From Micromussa lordhowensis (Eukaryota > Cnidaria > Anthozoa > Scleractinia > Lobophylliidae), in assembly GCA_964020085.1 (NCBI GenBank), contig OZ026601.1, positions 777,501 through 841,500 on the forward strand: a stretch of 64,000 nucleotides of DNA, given 5' to 3'. Positions 37,701-49,500 of the stretch are shown piece after piece; the stretch's first letter is position 1; each line of letters begins with the position of its first letter. The position numbers and the translations under genes were made by a program. The notes under the pieces were generated by a model, which did not search any database, was not told the origin of the DNA, and worked only from the letters and a program-made list of their open reading frames with translations.

Positions 37701-38357
37701 ATATAACCTTTACCTTTCCATGAAGGTTTTCAGCCCGAGTGGAGCTCGCAATAAATTCTGCAAGAAACATGAGAAGCAAAACGTTAAAAAGTGACGATAA
37801 TTCATAGAGTAACGTTTTTTTTTTACCTTGGGAGGAAATTTCTCCCGTTACCAAATTTTTCTCTATCACAGATCTTTGCATCTCAACAAATGCTAAGTGT
37901 GAGGTAATGAAGATAATTCATAGCTGTGAGTGGAGCCATTTTAAATGTTAAGATCATACCTTCTCTGTCTGGTGATTTGAAATTTCCTATGGCGACTGCG
38001 TATCCTATAAAAGTAATTATATAATATGTCGAAATATTCTCGCATTTTGATTGGTTCTTACTTATGATCTATTGAAGAACAGATGACTTCATTAACGTTT
38101 TTGGTGTTTCTTTACAGTATATAAAACAAGTAGATTTCCATGTTGCTGTTGGACAGTTTGTTATCAGACAGTTCAATAAGCCAATTACATTCAAAGTTGT
38201 AGTTTAAATCCACCAATCTAAATTTCAGAGTGACATAAACAATTTGCTTCTCCTTTGTCGGTATTTTAATGCAAATTTCCCCTTTCTTTCATAACTTGGC
38301 TGTTCTTCTTTTCTAGAAATTGTAAACTTTTATGGTTAATTGGTAATAAGACTTCGT

Positions 38358-38388
<31 letters not shown>

Positions 38389-41300
38389 GATAAACAAATC
38401 GGACTCCCGCTGCGCGGTCGTCCTATTTTGTTATCACTTGTATGATAACAGACCGAATTGGACTCCATCCATTACCATTATTACCATTACTTATACACCT
38501 ACGCGGAGACAGGCACTGTAAATGTCAGCGTCCTGGGAGGTTTGCAGTGTTCTCTCTGAAAATAATCAAATTGATCGCTAAACTGAAGCTTACTCACCTA
38601 TCGCATTACCGGAGCTAAAACCATCTGACACTTGATTCTTTGAAGATCTTGTAATTTCCCTTGTGTCATAAGAGTATATTGCAACAGAACCTGTTTGAAA
38701 TAAGGAGGTCCAGGACACATTTTAGATATTAAGCACTTCATAATGATGTTATAAGGCATAAATTCTATTCTCCACAAGCCACACATTGAGCGTTTTACCC
38801 TCTGTCTTCGATTTTGCATAGTGCATTATTTCAAGCTCCAGAAATTTATCTTCTGTACATGGGCGTACCTACAATCACATCGCGCACGAAAACTCCACGC
38901 GCGGCCATTCCCACGATGTCACGCGTGGCATCTCGTCGCGCGAGGCGATTTTCGCGCCCGCTCGCGTAGCTGCCCACTCGCCGTAAACTTAAAAAAATTA
39001 GGCTACTCTTCTTCAAAGATTTCTTTCACGCATTTTACAAAAACAATACAATCTTACCGTTAACCATGAATCGGCCTGGCGTCCCCAGCAACGCGGTTTC
39101 GCCATCTTTTGACATTGCAGCGCTAAACCCCGCCTCGCATACTCCATCCTTGTTCTCTAAATAATCTCCGCCGACACCGTCAGCTGAAACACACAAAATA
39201 TTAGTCTTTCTTGTACAGCTAGCTCAGCGAGTGGGAAAGATGAACCAAATACTGCGCTGTGATGGCTACCCGAGCGGGCAAGATGGCGCTATCTTGCCCG
39301 CTCGGGACCATTGTGCCTCGCAAGAAAAATTTCCCCGAAAGCTCGATAATAAATACTTTATTGACCAAACTTGTTTGGTTAGGACCAAGACGGATCGATA
39401 TGTCTTGACGTTAGAGGTAGTTATTTCCTCACTGACATAAAATTCCAGGTTTAAAACATCAGTCACTGGTTTACATTACTCTAAAGCCACTTATGTCCAG
39501 GATTGAACGCAAGAATTGTTTAATTAGTACTTCATATTTAGTAGGGTTATTTGACATTTTAATATTACTTCATATTTGACAGAATTGTGCATGTGTGTTT
39601 TGGTGACTTTTCACCAATGAGGACACTTTGTGATGCTTATCATGAGGAATTTGAATCTCATTAGCGTTCAATCCTGGACATATCTGTCTAAAGCAACATA
39701 AGTGCAAGGAAAATAAGTAAATAATTATTTCCATATTTAAAAGTGGAGAGGCCTATTTATCAGCTCGTTCTTGAGTTGTTGTTAGACTTCTGACGGCAAG
39801 ACTTTTCTCTTAGGGTCAGACAAGTGTTTATCCGTGAACAAGAACGCCAAAGGGCGGTATGGACGAAAAGGAGTTGGAGCGACGCGGGAAAAAACTGACT
39901 GCGGATTCTTCTCTGGTTCTCGCGAGTGCCACACGTATCCACATGTCTCGTCGCAATCCCTTCTAGTCTCAAATGTTTCGCTCCATAATCCCTGCCTGAT
40001 TTAGAGAGGAAAATAGACTGCCAGCAGTCTACAGTTTTTGTCAAGTTCATTAATAAAATAATCGTTCTCGTAGTCTCGTTGTTATATTTATTCATGCCAA
40101 ATAGAGGTTACTGAGATCTCGTCCATAATGCGCTGGAGGAATTTGAAAACGGAGGTTTCACTCTGAAAACGTATCAAATGTTTTCTGTCCACACTCCGCC
40201 AGAGGTTCCGCATTAAAAATGTTTTCCGTCCACACGAAAACGAAAAGCCAGCGTTTTCAAATTACTCCGGTTTGAAAGGCGTTTTCGAAAAGCTCCGTTT
40301 TCATAACGGATTAGGGTGGACGGTAGGCCAAACCGTAGAAATAAAGCCGCGTTTTCAAGTTCCTCCGTAACGTAAGTAGAGACGTGATGATTTACTTACG
40401 GTTATGAAAGCAGGGCTGAATAGTGCGGGGAGAAACAGACAAGTCATTCCATACTTCATAGCATTTTCCCAGGAGCAATCGTTTTCTGTCCTCAGGCTGC
40501 TCGTCATTTCCTACAACGCCACGAAGTATATACCTTGGTGCGCATACCTAATAATGAAAATAATCTACCATGTAATATTTAACAAGTAATTCACAAACGC
40601 GCGTTGGATATGAGTTGGCTATAATTATGTCAAACCCAACAAGCGCGAGCGGAATAACTGTGTTATTAAAAACGCCCCCAAAATATAGAAAACTAAAATA
40701 AAATAAAAATAGGAATGCCCGCAAAAACGTACGCGTAAGCTCGCCATTTTTGTTGAGCATGGTGAGAAACAATAGCCTCTATTTGGCGCGAAAGTATGCT
40801 GGAATGTTTGTCTGTGGGCATTATCTGTTCCGATAAACGAGCAACTGTGAGTCTTGAGGAACAGGTAATGTCTCAATTAGGACAAATACCCGAGCATATT
40901 TTCGTGCCAAATGGAGGCTGTTGTGTTTATTATCCTTCAAATACTTTTCGTAATACGCACAGCTTTGAAAATTGGGGAATCGGCTAAAACTGGGGGAATA
41001 TTCAGTCACGTGACGTGTTAAGACCTATTTGATATATACTTCATGCCTGGCTCTCCATCAAATGCTTTCGTTTCGCTTGCCGGAGATTGGTCTAAAAAAA
41101 ATTTCCAAAGTTTAGCTGGGGAATATCCAAGTTAACAAACAGCACCGGCGTTTTACTGGAAAATTGGGGGCGGGTTGGCAGCGGGGAAACAAAGAAATAG
41201 AATAAGGCGTAAAAATCATAAGATGTCCTTTTCCTAACTAATTTTGTAGCACATGATTTTTGTTTCAACCAAACACTGCTTACCAATAATTTCCCATAGT

Positions 41301-43118
41301 GTGAGGGTCTACTTGTACTAATCACAGTTGCTCCAAGCCATTGTCCAGATTTCTCTTCTGTATTGACGACTTTTCCTTGCCAAGAGGTTTGTGTGGGTTC
41401 TGTAAAAAAGGTGGCAGGCGCATAAATGAAAAGGACGAAAGGCGTGGACGAGTTTGAGAAGTGACCACGATCTGTGCCCTCTTTCTGCATCCTTATCCAG
41501 CACCCTCTTCTGCCAGTCCCTTTGTGCACCTTCATTATATGGCCCTCTTTTGACGCTCTATTTTTTCGCTCACCTTTTGCGTTCTTCTTTCAAGCGCAAT
41601 TTTTGCGCCTCTCCTTTCAGAGCCAGAGAAAAACCCATGATAGCCTGCGCATAAGAACCTGCGCGTAAGGGCCTGCTACCCGGGGGCAGCTCGCATTCAT
41701 TTTGCGTTCGCACTTCTTATTCGCGCGTTAATTACGCGATGTCATTGGCGCCTTGAGCACATGTGCCTATACTTATTTTTAACTACTGCTTATATTTGAG
41801 GAATATCGACCTTTGGAAAGCTTGCTTCACGTGTAGTATTCTGTTGGGCATATTAAATTATTGGTTTTGACAAATCATTAGCCTTCAAAATTTCCCTTAC
41901 CACTGTCGTCGATTCTGACGACTTCGCACTTTTTGGTTGAATCGGTAGCACATTTATAAACACTTCCGTATCTATCTCTTTCCCGAAAAGGCGATGTCTT
42001 GTTTCCTAAAGGAGCTCCTACCACAACCCTACAAATCAAAACAATACAATGACGTTATTATGGGCGTCAATCATGTTTATTCTTATTAAATCCTACTCTT
42101 TGATTCCTTCGTCTCTTTTTTCAAATTCGCAGTATTCAATTCCGCTACACCGCGATTTCCGAGGTATTAAGTCATGGCAATTCTTTTTGAGGTAGGCGGT
42201 TAGAATATCGAGGAAACACGAGGAAGGAATAAATATTGGCACGTAAATCGAAAATAACCTTCGCATGCATTTCATCTATTCCGTGAACGCGCAAACAGAG
42301 CGTGACGGTGGAATTATGCAAAGTTAAAATATTTCACGTTAATTTTTAAAAAACACAGACAACAGTCAGAAAAAAATATGGTTTAGTTTTGGCCTTATAT
42401 ACGTTTCTCACCACAGATATGGCACATTTCTCCAATATATCAAAGGGCATCTGCCGAGGTCATCGATTTGACAGATTTGGTACACAGTAAAAAAATAGCT
42501 CACGATTACAGTGTCGAATCTTGTGTGTAATCCTAACTTGTCGACAAATTTACGCATTAAGTGCACAAAAGAAAAATTAAAACCAAAGGGTAGTACAGGT
42601 CAATCGATTATTTAAAATCTTCATTATAAATCATTGCATGTGCATGCTGCGCTACTTCAGTTAATCAACTTAATATAGACGCGATCAAATTTGTGATAAT
42701 TCGAAAGGGTTTGTCAATACATTTCACAGCACGCCATTCGATCAGTTGCAGACATGTAAATATAAATTTAGAATCTACATCTTAAATCGAGACCCAACAT
42801 TGCTCGACTTAGAATTTGTCCATTGCCTTTGAACTCTTGTCCGGACTCTCGCTGAAGCGTCCCAACACATGCGCCGACAACAAAACGCATTCCACCTTCT
42901 CAGTTCTCGGATTGAATATAGTTCTCCTTGATAAACAGCACGAATATTCTGACTTACCAGTTATCGCGATTTCGTTGCGCGTGCAAGGCAACTGTATATC
43001 CAAAATATTCCCCTGAGCTTCCTTCATAGATGAAAGGATCTTTAACATCCAAGTTGAAAGAAAAAACTGCTGCAAAGCACGCAACTAATGCCAAGACAAC
43101 AGAACAACTGCGAACCAT
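25711..43118 (-). CDS. Integrin alpha subunit A (complete, no I domain)
   Basis: Thirty-two exons join in frame into 1062 codons: 43118-42958, 42028-41901, 41399-41284, 40547-40400, 39183-39058, 38690-38598, 38004-37960, 37757-37714, 36913-36839, 36530-36478, 36150-36051, 35704-35587, 35206-35109, 34717-34627, 34534-34489, 33947-33837, 33741-33692, 32050-31872, 31631-31497, 31202-31120, 30863-30725, 30337-30251, 29999-29923, 29172-29086, 28669-28573, 28219-28106, 27651-27598, 27412-27314, 26961-26839, 26745-26653, 26069-25941, 25800-25711. Signal peptide 1-20, then FNLD. The seven-blade FG-GAP propeller (about 21-480) has calcium loops DLNND (325), DLNRDG (395) and NLDVD (456). Thigh and calf domains follow, then a membrane helix (about 1009-1031) and FGFFKR with an acidic tail. 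The family pairs with a beta subunit as a matrix receptor at the cell surface. Without an I domain, the propeller binds ligand. The heavy/light cleavage region has only KSRR. Confidence 0.95.
26119..26430 (+). mobile_element. tRNA-derived SINE with 11-bp target duplication
   Basis: The head folds like a tRNA: 'tggttagtgcg' (A box), anticodon-stem-like ctcga/tccgg/agcgag, and 'ggttcgagccc' (B box). The body has 'ttcttgggcaagacactt' and 'ggtgtataaatgggtacc'. It is flanked by identical tgttgaatcta copies at 26108-26118 and 26431-26441. The insertion lies in an intron of integrin alpha A on the opposite strand. Confidence 0.9.
27660..27965 (+). mobile_element. LINE 3' fragment with (GAT)n tail
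   Basis: Plus-strand translation of 27690-27830 gives KIWNCLPVSI and SFKKKMIKLL, the closing motif of many non-LTR retrotransposon reverse-transcriptase proteins. A 3' untranslated stretch follows, ending 'ggcaaataaatgatgatg' and a GAT array. It is 5'-truncated, in an integrin A intron. Confidence 0.75.
29285..29785. mobile_element. MITE family N, copy interrupted by another MITE
   Basis: The outer ends ('tttcaattgag' and 'ctcaaatgga') and the body with 'ccaatcacaaaggacac' and 'agcgcgggaaaacgcgtg' match copies at about 37105-37405 and 46660-46925, except that 241 bp (29501-29741) are inserted near the right end. Confidence 0.75.
29501..29741. mobile_element. MITE nested in family N element
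   Basis: TIR of about 20 bp: 'aatagaccattttacagttg' at the left and its near-complement at the right. Inner inverted segments around 'ctccagcctcgct' and 'agcgaggctgga' make the whole unit fold back. Confidence 0.8.
32492..33095. mobile_element. Composite of palindromic and TIR elements, nested
   Basis: In order: a palindromic element 'aacaattattcc...' to '...ggaataattgtt' (32492-32606, core 'gcgcgtagcgcg'); a TIR element 'ttagtaaattctca' to 'gagaatttactaa' (32607-33095); and, inside the latter, 32715-33022, itself made of a palindrome 'aacaattagatt...aatctaattgtt' followed by a unit ending in 'ttagtataaatctactag' repeats. The uninterrupted counterpart is at 52751-53052. Confidence 0.75.
34171..34228. 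repeat. 9-bp tandem repeat and G run
   Basis: About four copies of 'cgtagccag' are followed by a run of about 16 G. Confidence 0.8.
34864..35040. mobile_element. Fold-back MITE with about 80-bp arms
   Basis: The left arm ('gttgatctgggtcaggatca' and onward) is inverted against 34963-35039 almost to the centre, leaving a loop of about 18 bases. It lies in an intron of integrin A. Confidence 0.8.
37105..37405. mobile_element. MITE family N, copy 2
   Basis: It shares 'ccaatcacaaaggacac', 'gctgacgcaaaaggcggg', 'acttctgattggat' and the end 'caaattacttttcgac' with the copies at 29285 and 46660. Confidence 0.65.
38362..38462. repeat. 32-bp-arm hairpin element
   Basis: 'tccaattcggtctgt...gtgataa' (38362-38393) is inverted against 38431-38462. 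The loop carries 'cccgctgcgcggtcg', similar in style to the core of the palindromic elements at 32492 and 52935. Confidence 0.8.
39269..39306. repeat. 38-bp near-perfect palindrome
   Basis: 'cccgagcgggcaagat' is mirrored by 'atcttgcccgctcggg' around six bases. A second copy of this palindrome is at 15910-15943. Confidence 0.9.
40566..40670. repeat. Palindromic element, degenerate
   Basis: 'gcgcgttggatatgagttgg' and 'aacccaacaagcgcgagcgg' between 'taacaagtaatt' and 'gaataactgtgtta' resemble a decayed copy of the palindromes at 32492 and 52935. Confidence 0.45.
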
Positions 43119-44286
43119 CGCTCCTGTTCGCGATGTAAACTGCTCAATACCCGAGCTAACAAAACGTACAAATAACGTGTTCGATTTAAGCGACCAGTGT
43201 GGTAACGTGAACTTTTATGTGATTAGGAATATTTTCACCCGCAAGTATATGTATATTGCTTGTCGACGTGAATACCAATGACTTGTCACCGGAAGCGGAA
43301 GTCACATCATCACTTTGTTGAAACTGAAGGAAGTCAATATGAGAGGAGCGGTGAACCACCTAAAGCTTGATACGAGGCGAGCGCTCTTCACAGAACGGCT
43401 GCTCTGCTGAAAAAAGAAAAAAAACATCTGCCACCCAAGGAATTGGGTTTGACGTGAAAACAAATTGCATTTTTATCTGTCAGCGACCTGTTTTTGGTCA
43501 CGCGTGAGATATTTGACGAACATATATCATAAAACTATTTTCTTCATATAAGAACAAAAGGAAAAGTTTGGAAGTCGCGCCAAACCAAGCAAAAGTTTAA
43601 TGAAGACAACTTCCGGCTATGCCCTACACGTCACTTCCGTTACTGTCAAACGCACTGCGTAGGCCGCCCCGCGCTTTTTCGGTCAGAAGCCCTCGGGTTT
43701 TGTCACAAACGAATCCTGGGATGTTATCTTGTGGCTCAGCACCGCTTTTCTTGGTGTTACGTTCATCCATCACATAAAAAAAGAACAATATCTCCACCAA
43801 AACAACAAAATTATCCGATAGCCAAAGTAACTTTGGATGTGTCCCACTTCGTGATAACTTTATGCTATGAAGCGTACCATGAATTGCGAACATTTATTTA
43901 CTTACGTTACACAACAACAACAACAAAACTCAACAATCTAAAAGAAATACAAGCAATACCTATAGAGAAGAGATTTGAAATTTGACTTAGAATTCAACAA
44001 TCCTTTTTTAAAATGAAATTCTTTCTTCACTTACGTCACTTTTTGTGCTTGACCTCGCCCATAACCGAATTTATTTTTCAGCGAAATTGACCATCAGGAA
44101 TATTACAATGAAATAGCTTACCCAGAAAACAAGGAACATATCGCAAAGGCTCGATTTATACAAGTCTCTCGCGACCGGTCTTCGTTCCTTGAACGGAATC
44201 GAGTACAGGGACAACAGTTAAAAGCAAACGAAAAGACAAACTTGGAACTTTATACGAAGTATTTATTTAATTCGTAGCAAAATTGC

Positions 44287-44513
44287 AGCTGTTTCGGAAA
44301 AGGTTGTCCCAGAAAAGTGAAAAAGCGTGCGCGACACTGCCGATTGGTATCATGGGTACTGACAGTTTATCTTTGCTTGGTTGAGGTTTACGGTGTTTCA
44401 GAAAGAAGGTGAAAGCATGAATACACGTGTTTGTGTTGTTTTCTTTCTATCACGCTGAAACACTTTGAGCTTCAATCAAGCAAAAGTAAACCACAACCTT
44501 TCTCAAAACAGCT
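44287..44513. mobile_element. MITE with 21-bp TIR
   Basis: 'agctgtttcggaaaaggttg' at the left and 'caacctttctcaaaacagct' at the right are inverted, and further internal pairs around 'gtttcagaaag' extend the fold. Related to 17910-18085. Confidence 0.75.
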
Positions 44514-44670
44514 ATATATGGTATGATATGATTTATTACAAAAATTACAATTAAATAAACGCGATTGGCAAAAATAGCTGTTGTTGTATTTGGTATAAAA
44601 ATACTTATATAACATTATTATTTCCTACCTAAAATACTGCTAGAAAAATTCAGTTACCCTCTTAATAGTT

Positions 44671-45270
44671 AGATTAAGCACCGCGAAAACGGCAAACGCT
44701 GAACGTCGGCTAGCCGTTTGTCGTTTGCCGTTCCGTCCGCGATGTTCGTCTGTTTAAGCTTCCCGACGACACGGCGGAACTGGGAACAAGGGTAAGGCTT
44801 ACAAAAATTGTCTACATTTGAAATTAACTAGTTAACTAAATGTTCGTTCAAAACGAAACTTTGTCAATTTATTGTTAAAAATATTAACTGAAATACAGTT
44901 CAGTAAAGGCCAGGCCCATATTTCTTAATTTTCCTAAGGCAAATGTTCTCGGTCGCCATTCACTGCGACTAGAAAAAATGGACACGGAGAAGTTATGTAT
45001 TTTCGGCTTGAATTTGAAACTCTTATCTTTACAAGCAGTTCATGTAGAAGTAGGATGATAAACGAAGCTTAGCTATAAAAGCAAGTGATCAAAATGTAGA
45101 AATAGTGGGTAAAAATGGGCTGCAAATACTCACGTTTTCGCGTTCCCTACAAACGGGAAAAATGTCCTCCTCGAGTAGAAACGGCGGCCGGCAAACGGCA
45201 AACGCGGGAAATGTCAGATCACGTGACCATCTCTGCCGTTCGCGGGAAAAAAATACGCGGTGCTTAATCT
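44671..45270. mobile_element. 600-bp non-autonomous TIR element
   Basis: A perfect 15-bp terminal inverted repeat, 'agattaagcaccgcg' and its complement. Both ends continue with 'ggcaaacg'-type motifs. There is no open transposase frame and no clear target duplication. Confidence 0.75.
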
Positions 45271-45779
45271 CTCTAATATCGAGTACAAATATACGCAAAA
45301 TGATTATAAGCAATGTCCTTAAAACTATTTGGTATGTTGTGTCACACAATAAAGCATAGGAAAAATATAGGAAATGGAGCTTGTCTTAACACCTAAAGTA
45401 CCATACAATATTCGAAACAATTCATTATTGCGGAACCGGCCTCTGACCGGCTTTGTCGGGTTTGTCATACTAACCGCACGAAGTTTTAATTGTTATTTTC
45501 GGGTCGCACTTTACAAGGTAAAGTCAAACAAGCACAAACACGTTCTCAAGAATAATCAAAATTGAAACAAATTGTTATATCAGATGTATCAAATATGCAT
45601 TCGCATGAATTATATAGAATATAAAAAATTAATAAACTGGCAGAAATGAGAATGGTGTAATTGTACATTTGCATGTTCACGACCATTATTCACGCACGTC
45701 TTTTGATAACCAGCTATTGTTTGGTAAAAATACTAGCGTCTGGCTCTAGCTTCTTCAGCGATAACCATTCTGCACCTCG

Positions 45780-45826
45780 CGATTCGTGACCAAACTTATT
45801 ACATCGATTCGTGACCAAACTTATTA
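45780..45826. repeat. 22-bp direct repeat
   Basis: Two identical copies of cgattcgtgaccaaacttat plus two bases, 25 bp apart. Confidence 0.9.
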
Positions 45827-46495
45827 AGGTTCTGAGAGAATCTTCCCTATTTTTACGTTGTTAACACTGAAAACCGCCAATCAAATTTTTGTGCCGTTAT
45901 CAGACATTCTCCAAGCAGAGGAAGGTTGGATTTTAGCCACCTCTTCTCTCGGCGCCGAAAGAGAGTCCGAAAGTCCGAAAGAGAGATTTACCTCTTTGGT
46001 AAGCGATCAGAGCACGATTAAGTTGTCGAAGATTGAGAGAAATGTTAGCTCAGTCTTGGAAAAGATTACGAATTTTGTTTCTTACATTTTTTGCGTAAGT
46101 TCAGTTTTGACTTGAACTTACGTGAGACTCCACGAAACAGCAGTATAAAAACACTTTTAAACAAGAGAAACTGGAAACGTCGAGTAACGCTCGATCCCGG
46201 ATTAACAGAAACAATTGAAAGTCAGACTGACAAAAAAATGCTACTCGGTAAAACGTTTAAATTAATTTTTGGAATTTTTGCTTGGACGATCGCACACAAG
46301 ATAAGATAACCTACAAAAAAACGTTAACGAGTGTTAATCAAAGGTTGGCGTTCCGGATGAAATTAATTAAATTAAAGGTTGTATGAATATCTGTAGTAAA
46401 GTAATTATCAATAACTTTGTTTAAATTTCAAAATTGCAGTCGCTAGCTACAGAAACCAATATTTCCTCGTCCGTCTCGCCAGGATGAGACGCGCT

Positions 46496-46567
46496 CTACT
46501 TAACAGTCATTTCCGTGGTATCCGGGCCAGATATGTCTTTTATTCGTTTGCGTTTGAAAAATCCCAC
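46496..46567 (-). CDS. Integrin alpha B distal alternative last exon (tail 2)
   Basis: A good acceptor (tcttag) leads in phase 0 into VGFFKRKRIKDIS, then ten residues ending TVK and a TAG stop: 23 residues. It is clearly homologous to the proximal last exon at 47279-47365, yet the remainder of the tail differs. Confidence 0.85.
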   Translation of the reverse strand: MGFFKRKRIKDISGPDTTEMTVK

Positions 46568-49500
46568 CTAAGACATGAACAAGAAGGATAGAAATTAGTG
46601 ACATTCAACAACGCTGCAAGAGCTCATAATTTTACCCCGGCAAGTAAGAGAGTGGTTTTCAATTGAGTGTTGCGAAATCGGCACCCTGACTTAAGTGATC
46701 ACTCTGACCAATCACAAAGCACAGGGACAAGCCAGTGAGCCAATCAAAATTCGAAGTACATGTAGCAGACGTAAAGCGCGGGAAAACGCTTGCCAGCGAG
46801 TTACGATTGGCTTTGGTCTTACTTCTGATTGGATGAAAATGTGGCGCGAGTTTTTTAAGCCAATCGTATAGCGTGGTTGATGCAAAACCAATTACTTTTA
46901 GACACTCAAATGAAAGTCGCTATATGATCCATGCAATTTTCTAATTTCGTTAATTCTCTAACTCACAAATTAACTCTAAAGTTTCGATTTACAGCAAAGT
47001 TGAACTTTTAAAAGTTTGAGGGATCCCAGTCTCTTCCGCGGCCATTCTTTAAATTGTCACGTAACGTTTTTGAGCTGTGTCATAGAGTTTCTTCTGGTTT
47101 CCTTGACAACCGCAGAGGACGAAGTAAAGAAAGAAGAAGCAGTTTCTAAGCAAGCGAGAAATTTGTGACATGACTTAGAACTACAAGTCTGTTCATGCAT
47201 AAAGCAATGACAAAGTAGTCGATGACTACTGTCACGGTAAGAACGCGTTACATTTGATCCTTGTTCTTCAGTCACGCATCACGCGAGGTTTGTGGCAGCC
47301 ATTGGTACGCTTTCATCCATTGGAGCCGATATGTCTTTTACTCGTTTCCTTTTGAAAAATCCAAGCTGAAGAAAAAAAGTCAAAAATATATCACAAGCCT
47401 GTCGAAGGTTGATATCTGTGATGATAGGAATGACATGATGACGAGGCAACGTTCTGGAGAATAGTTCATGTAGTCAGTGACAAAGGAAGACGTGCTCCAA
47501 TGTACGACGGCGTATTGTGAAGGGTGATGATGACGCCATGGATATCACCGCGGTCTAGTTTACACTAGCAAGAGAGGTTATTTGTTTACTGATGCCACAC
47601 GTGATTCAGCTTTCTGTTCACACGAGCCATTCATCACTGATAAGCTCTGTTTACACTACCAAAGCTAGCCAAGGATGATTAACATGTCTGTTTACACGAG
47701 CCCTTCACCACTGTGTTATATGTGATAAAATTTTCCCTTTACTCGAGCTCTTCACACACTGATGCCACGTGATTTAGCTTTCCGTTTACACGAACCCTTC
47801 ACCACTGATAAGCTCTGTTTACGCTACCAAGGCTAGCCAAGATGATAAAAATATCTGTTCACACGAGCCCTTCACCACTGCCAAGCTCTGTAATCACTAC
47901 AAGGCTAGCCAAGGATAATTAACATATCAATTCACACGAGCTCTTCACCAGTAATAAGCTCTGTTATCGCTAGCAAGGTTAGCCAAGGGTGATTAACATA
48001 TATGTTCACACGAGCCCTTCACCACTGTTTTAATTTTTTATTTATCTTTTCTTTTACATGATATTCTTTACTAATGAACTAATGTTTTTTTACTTTAACT
48101 CCAGTGACACTAGCTCCACATTTTGCGTTTCTACTAGCTTACTGAATGTTTACTCCCTTAAAAAAGCAAGCAATTGTTTTACAGCAAGCTCAACTTTATA
48201 TCCAAATTAAAACGTATCGACGTGAGTCTTGTGCTGCGAGATACACTGGATGATTTTGAATTCATGAAAAAAAGTGATCGATGAACACGTCAGTGAATTA
48301 ATTAAATGAACAATAACAAATTATTAATAAAGAAAAAACATTGAACGTTTACTTTGCTGTGAGCAGCAAGAGCCTTACCTTCCAAAGGACAGCTGCCGCA
48401 CCACCCAACAAAAGAACACCACCGAGAACAGACAAGAAGATGACCCACCAAGGAGTCTTCTTTTTCTGAGGTTCTGTTTGCGCTGGCTTGGCCGTGGTTA
48501 CAATCTGCGAGAAAAAGATTACACGAGCTTCTAGCAACGAGCTTGAAATATTAAATAAGCCATGAGTTACCTTGTGCCTCTGTTTCTAAACGAGGCTTCG
48601 CGCAAAACCTTTCATATGAAAATGAATTTGATTTGCATGAAAATGAACTTGTAGGCTGAACTCATTTTCATATGAATGGTTTTGCACGTAGACTCGTTTT
48701 GACACGGAGGCAAAAGGCAACGCCTAAATGGCCTATTGTATTCTTATTGCAGCAGTTTCGCTGAAATTTCTTCTAATCTATTTCGCGACGTCTTCCAATG
48801 TGTGTCACAATCATACAGGCATACCAAAAGCAAAATCGAAGGGAGAAAAACGTTTGACAAGGTGCGCTTAATTTTGGTATTGCATCTGATTGGCTGAGCG
48901 ACTTACACCAGTCCCAGAGCGCAGTAAAGACAAAACTAATAATGTCATGATGATACTGAGCCAATCACAACTCGAGCTGTTTTGTATTTCCCTGTCAGAT
49001 TGAGATGAAGGGAGTTCACTGCGCTCTTTACTTGTTACACCTACCGTTGTCTGGTCATTGGTTTCATCAGGCTGCGTGATTTGACTGGGAACTTTAATCT
49101 TAGCAGTCGTCTCTAGATCTACCGCTTCCGGAGGATCCAGTTCCTGTCGAGAGAAATCTGTCAGCCTAAAATTTACATGCTCAACCAGGGGTGGTAGTAG
49201 GGAGGGGGGGGGGGGAGATTCTCACATGAAAGCGTCGGGGATGCTCGCCCGAAAATTTGGATAAAACCTCTAAAGAAGACCACCCTGGGTGTGGCTCGAG
49301 CTTTATTTGATCCCTAAAAGATACCACTTAAAACGGAGCAGACTCGATTACCAGCCGCTCTTCAGGAAAGGACCCTAAAAACGGAAACAACAGCGTTTCT
49401 TTTATTATTAGTTCTTCTAGTGTACCGTAAAAGATACTGTGACAGGTAAAAGTGGTGACGTTTCGTCAGCAACACCCTAACTGGGACCAGAGTCCTTGAT

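Larger units (their letters stand above)
43119..46495. other. Intergenic region between the two integrin genes
   Basis: It should hold the promoter of integrin A (just right of 43118) and the 3' end of integrin B (left of 46496). It contains a MITE (44287-44513), a 600-bp TIR element (44671-45270) and a direct repeat (45780-45826). An 86-codon plus frame at 45858-46115 matches no family I know. No AATAAA on the minus strand was found close after 46496. Confidence 0.6.

Noticed and set aside
43030..43281. 83-codon plus frame over the start of integrin A
   Set aside because: It is antisense to the signal-peptide exon 43118-42958, which fits the integrin family and splices correctly.
45858..46115. 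Possible small plus-strand gene in the intergenic region
   Set aside because: No start context, splice partner or family resemblance was found. Random open frames of this size are common here.
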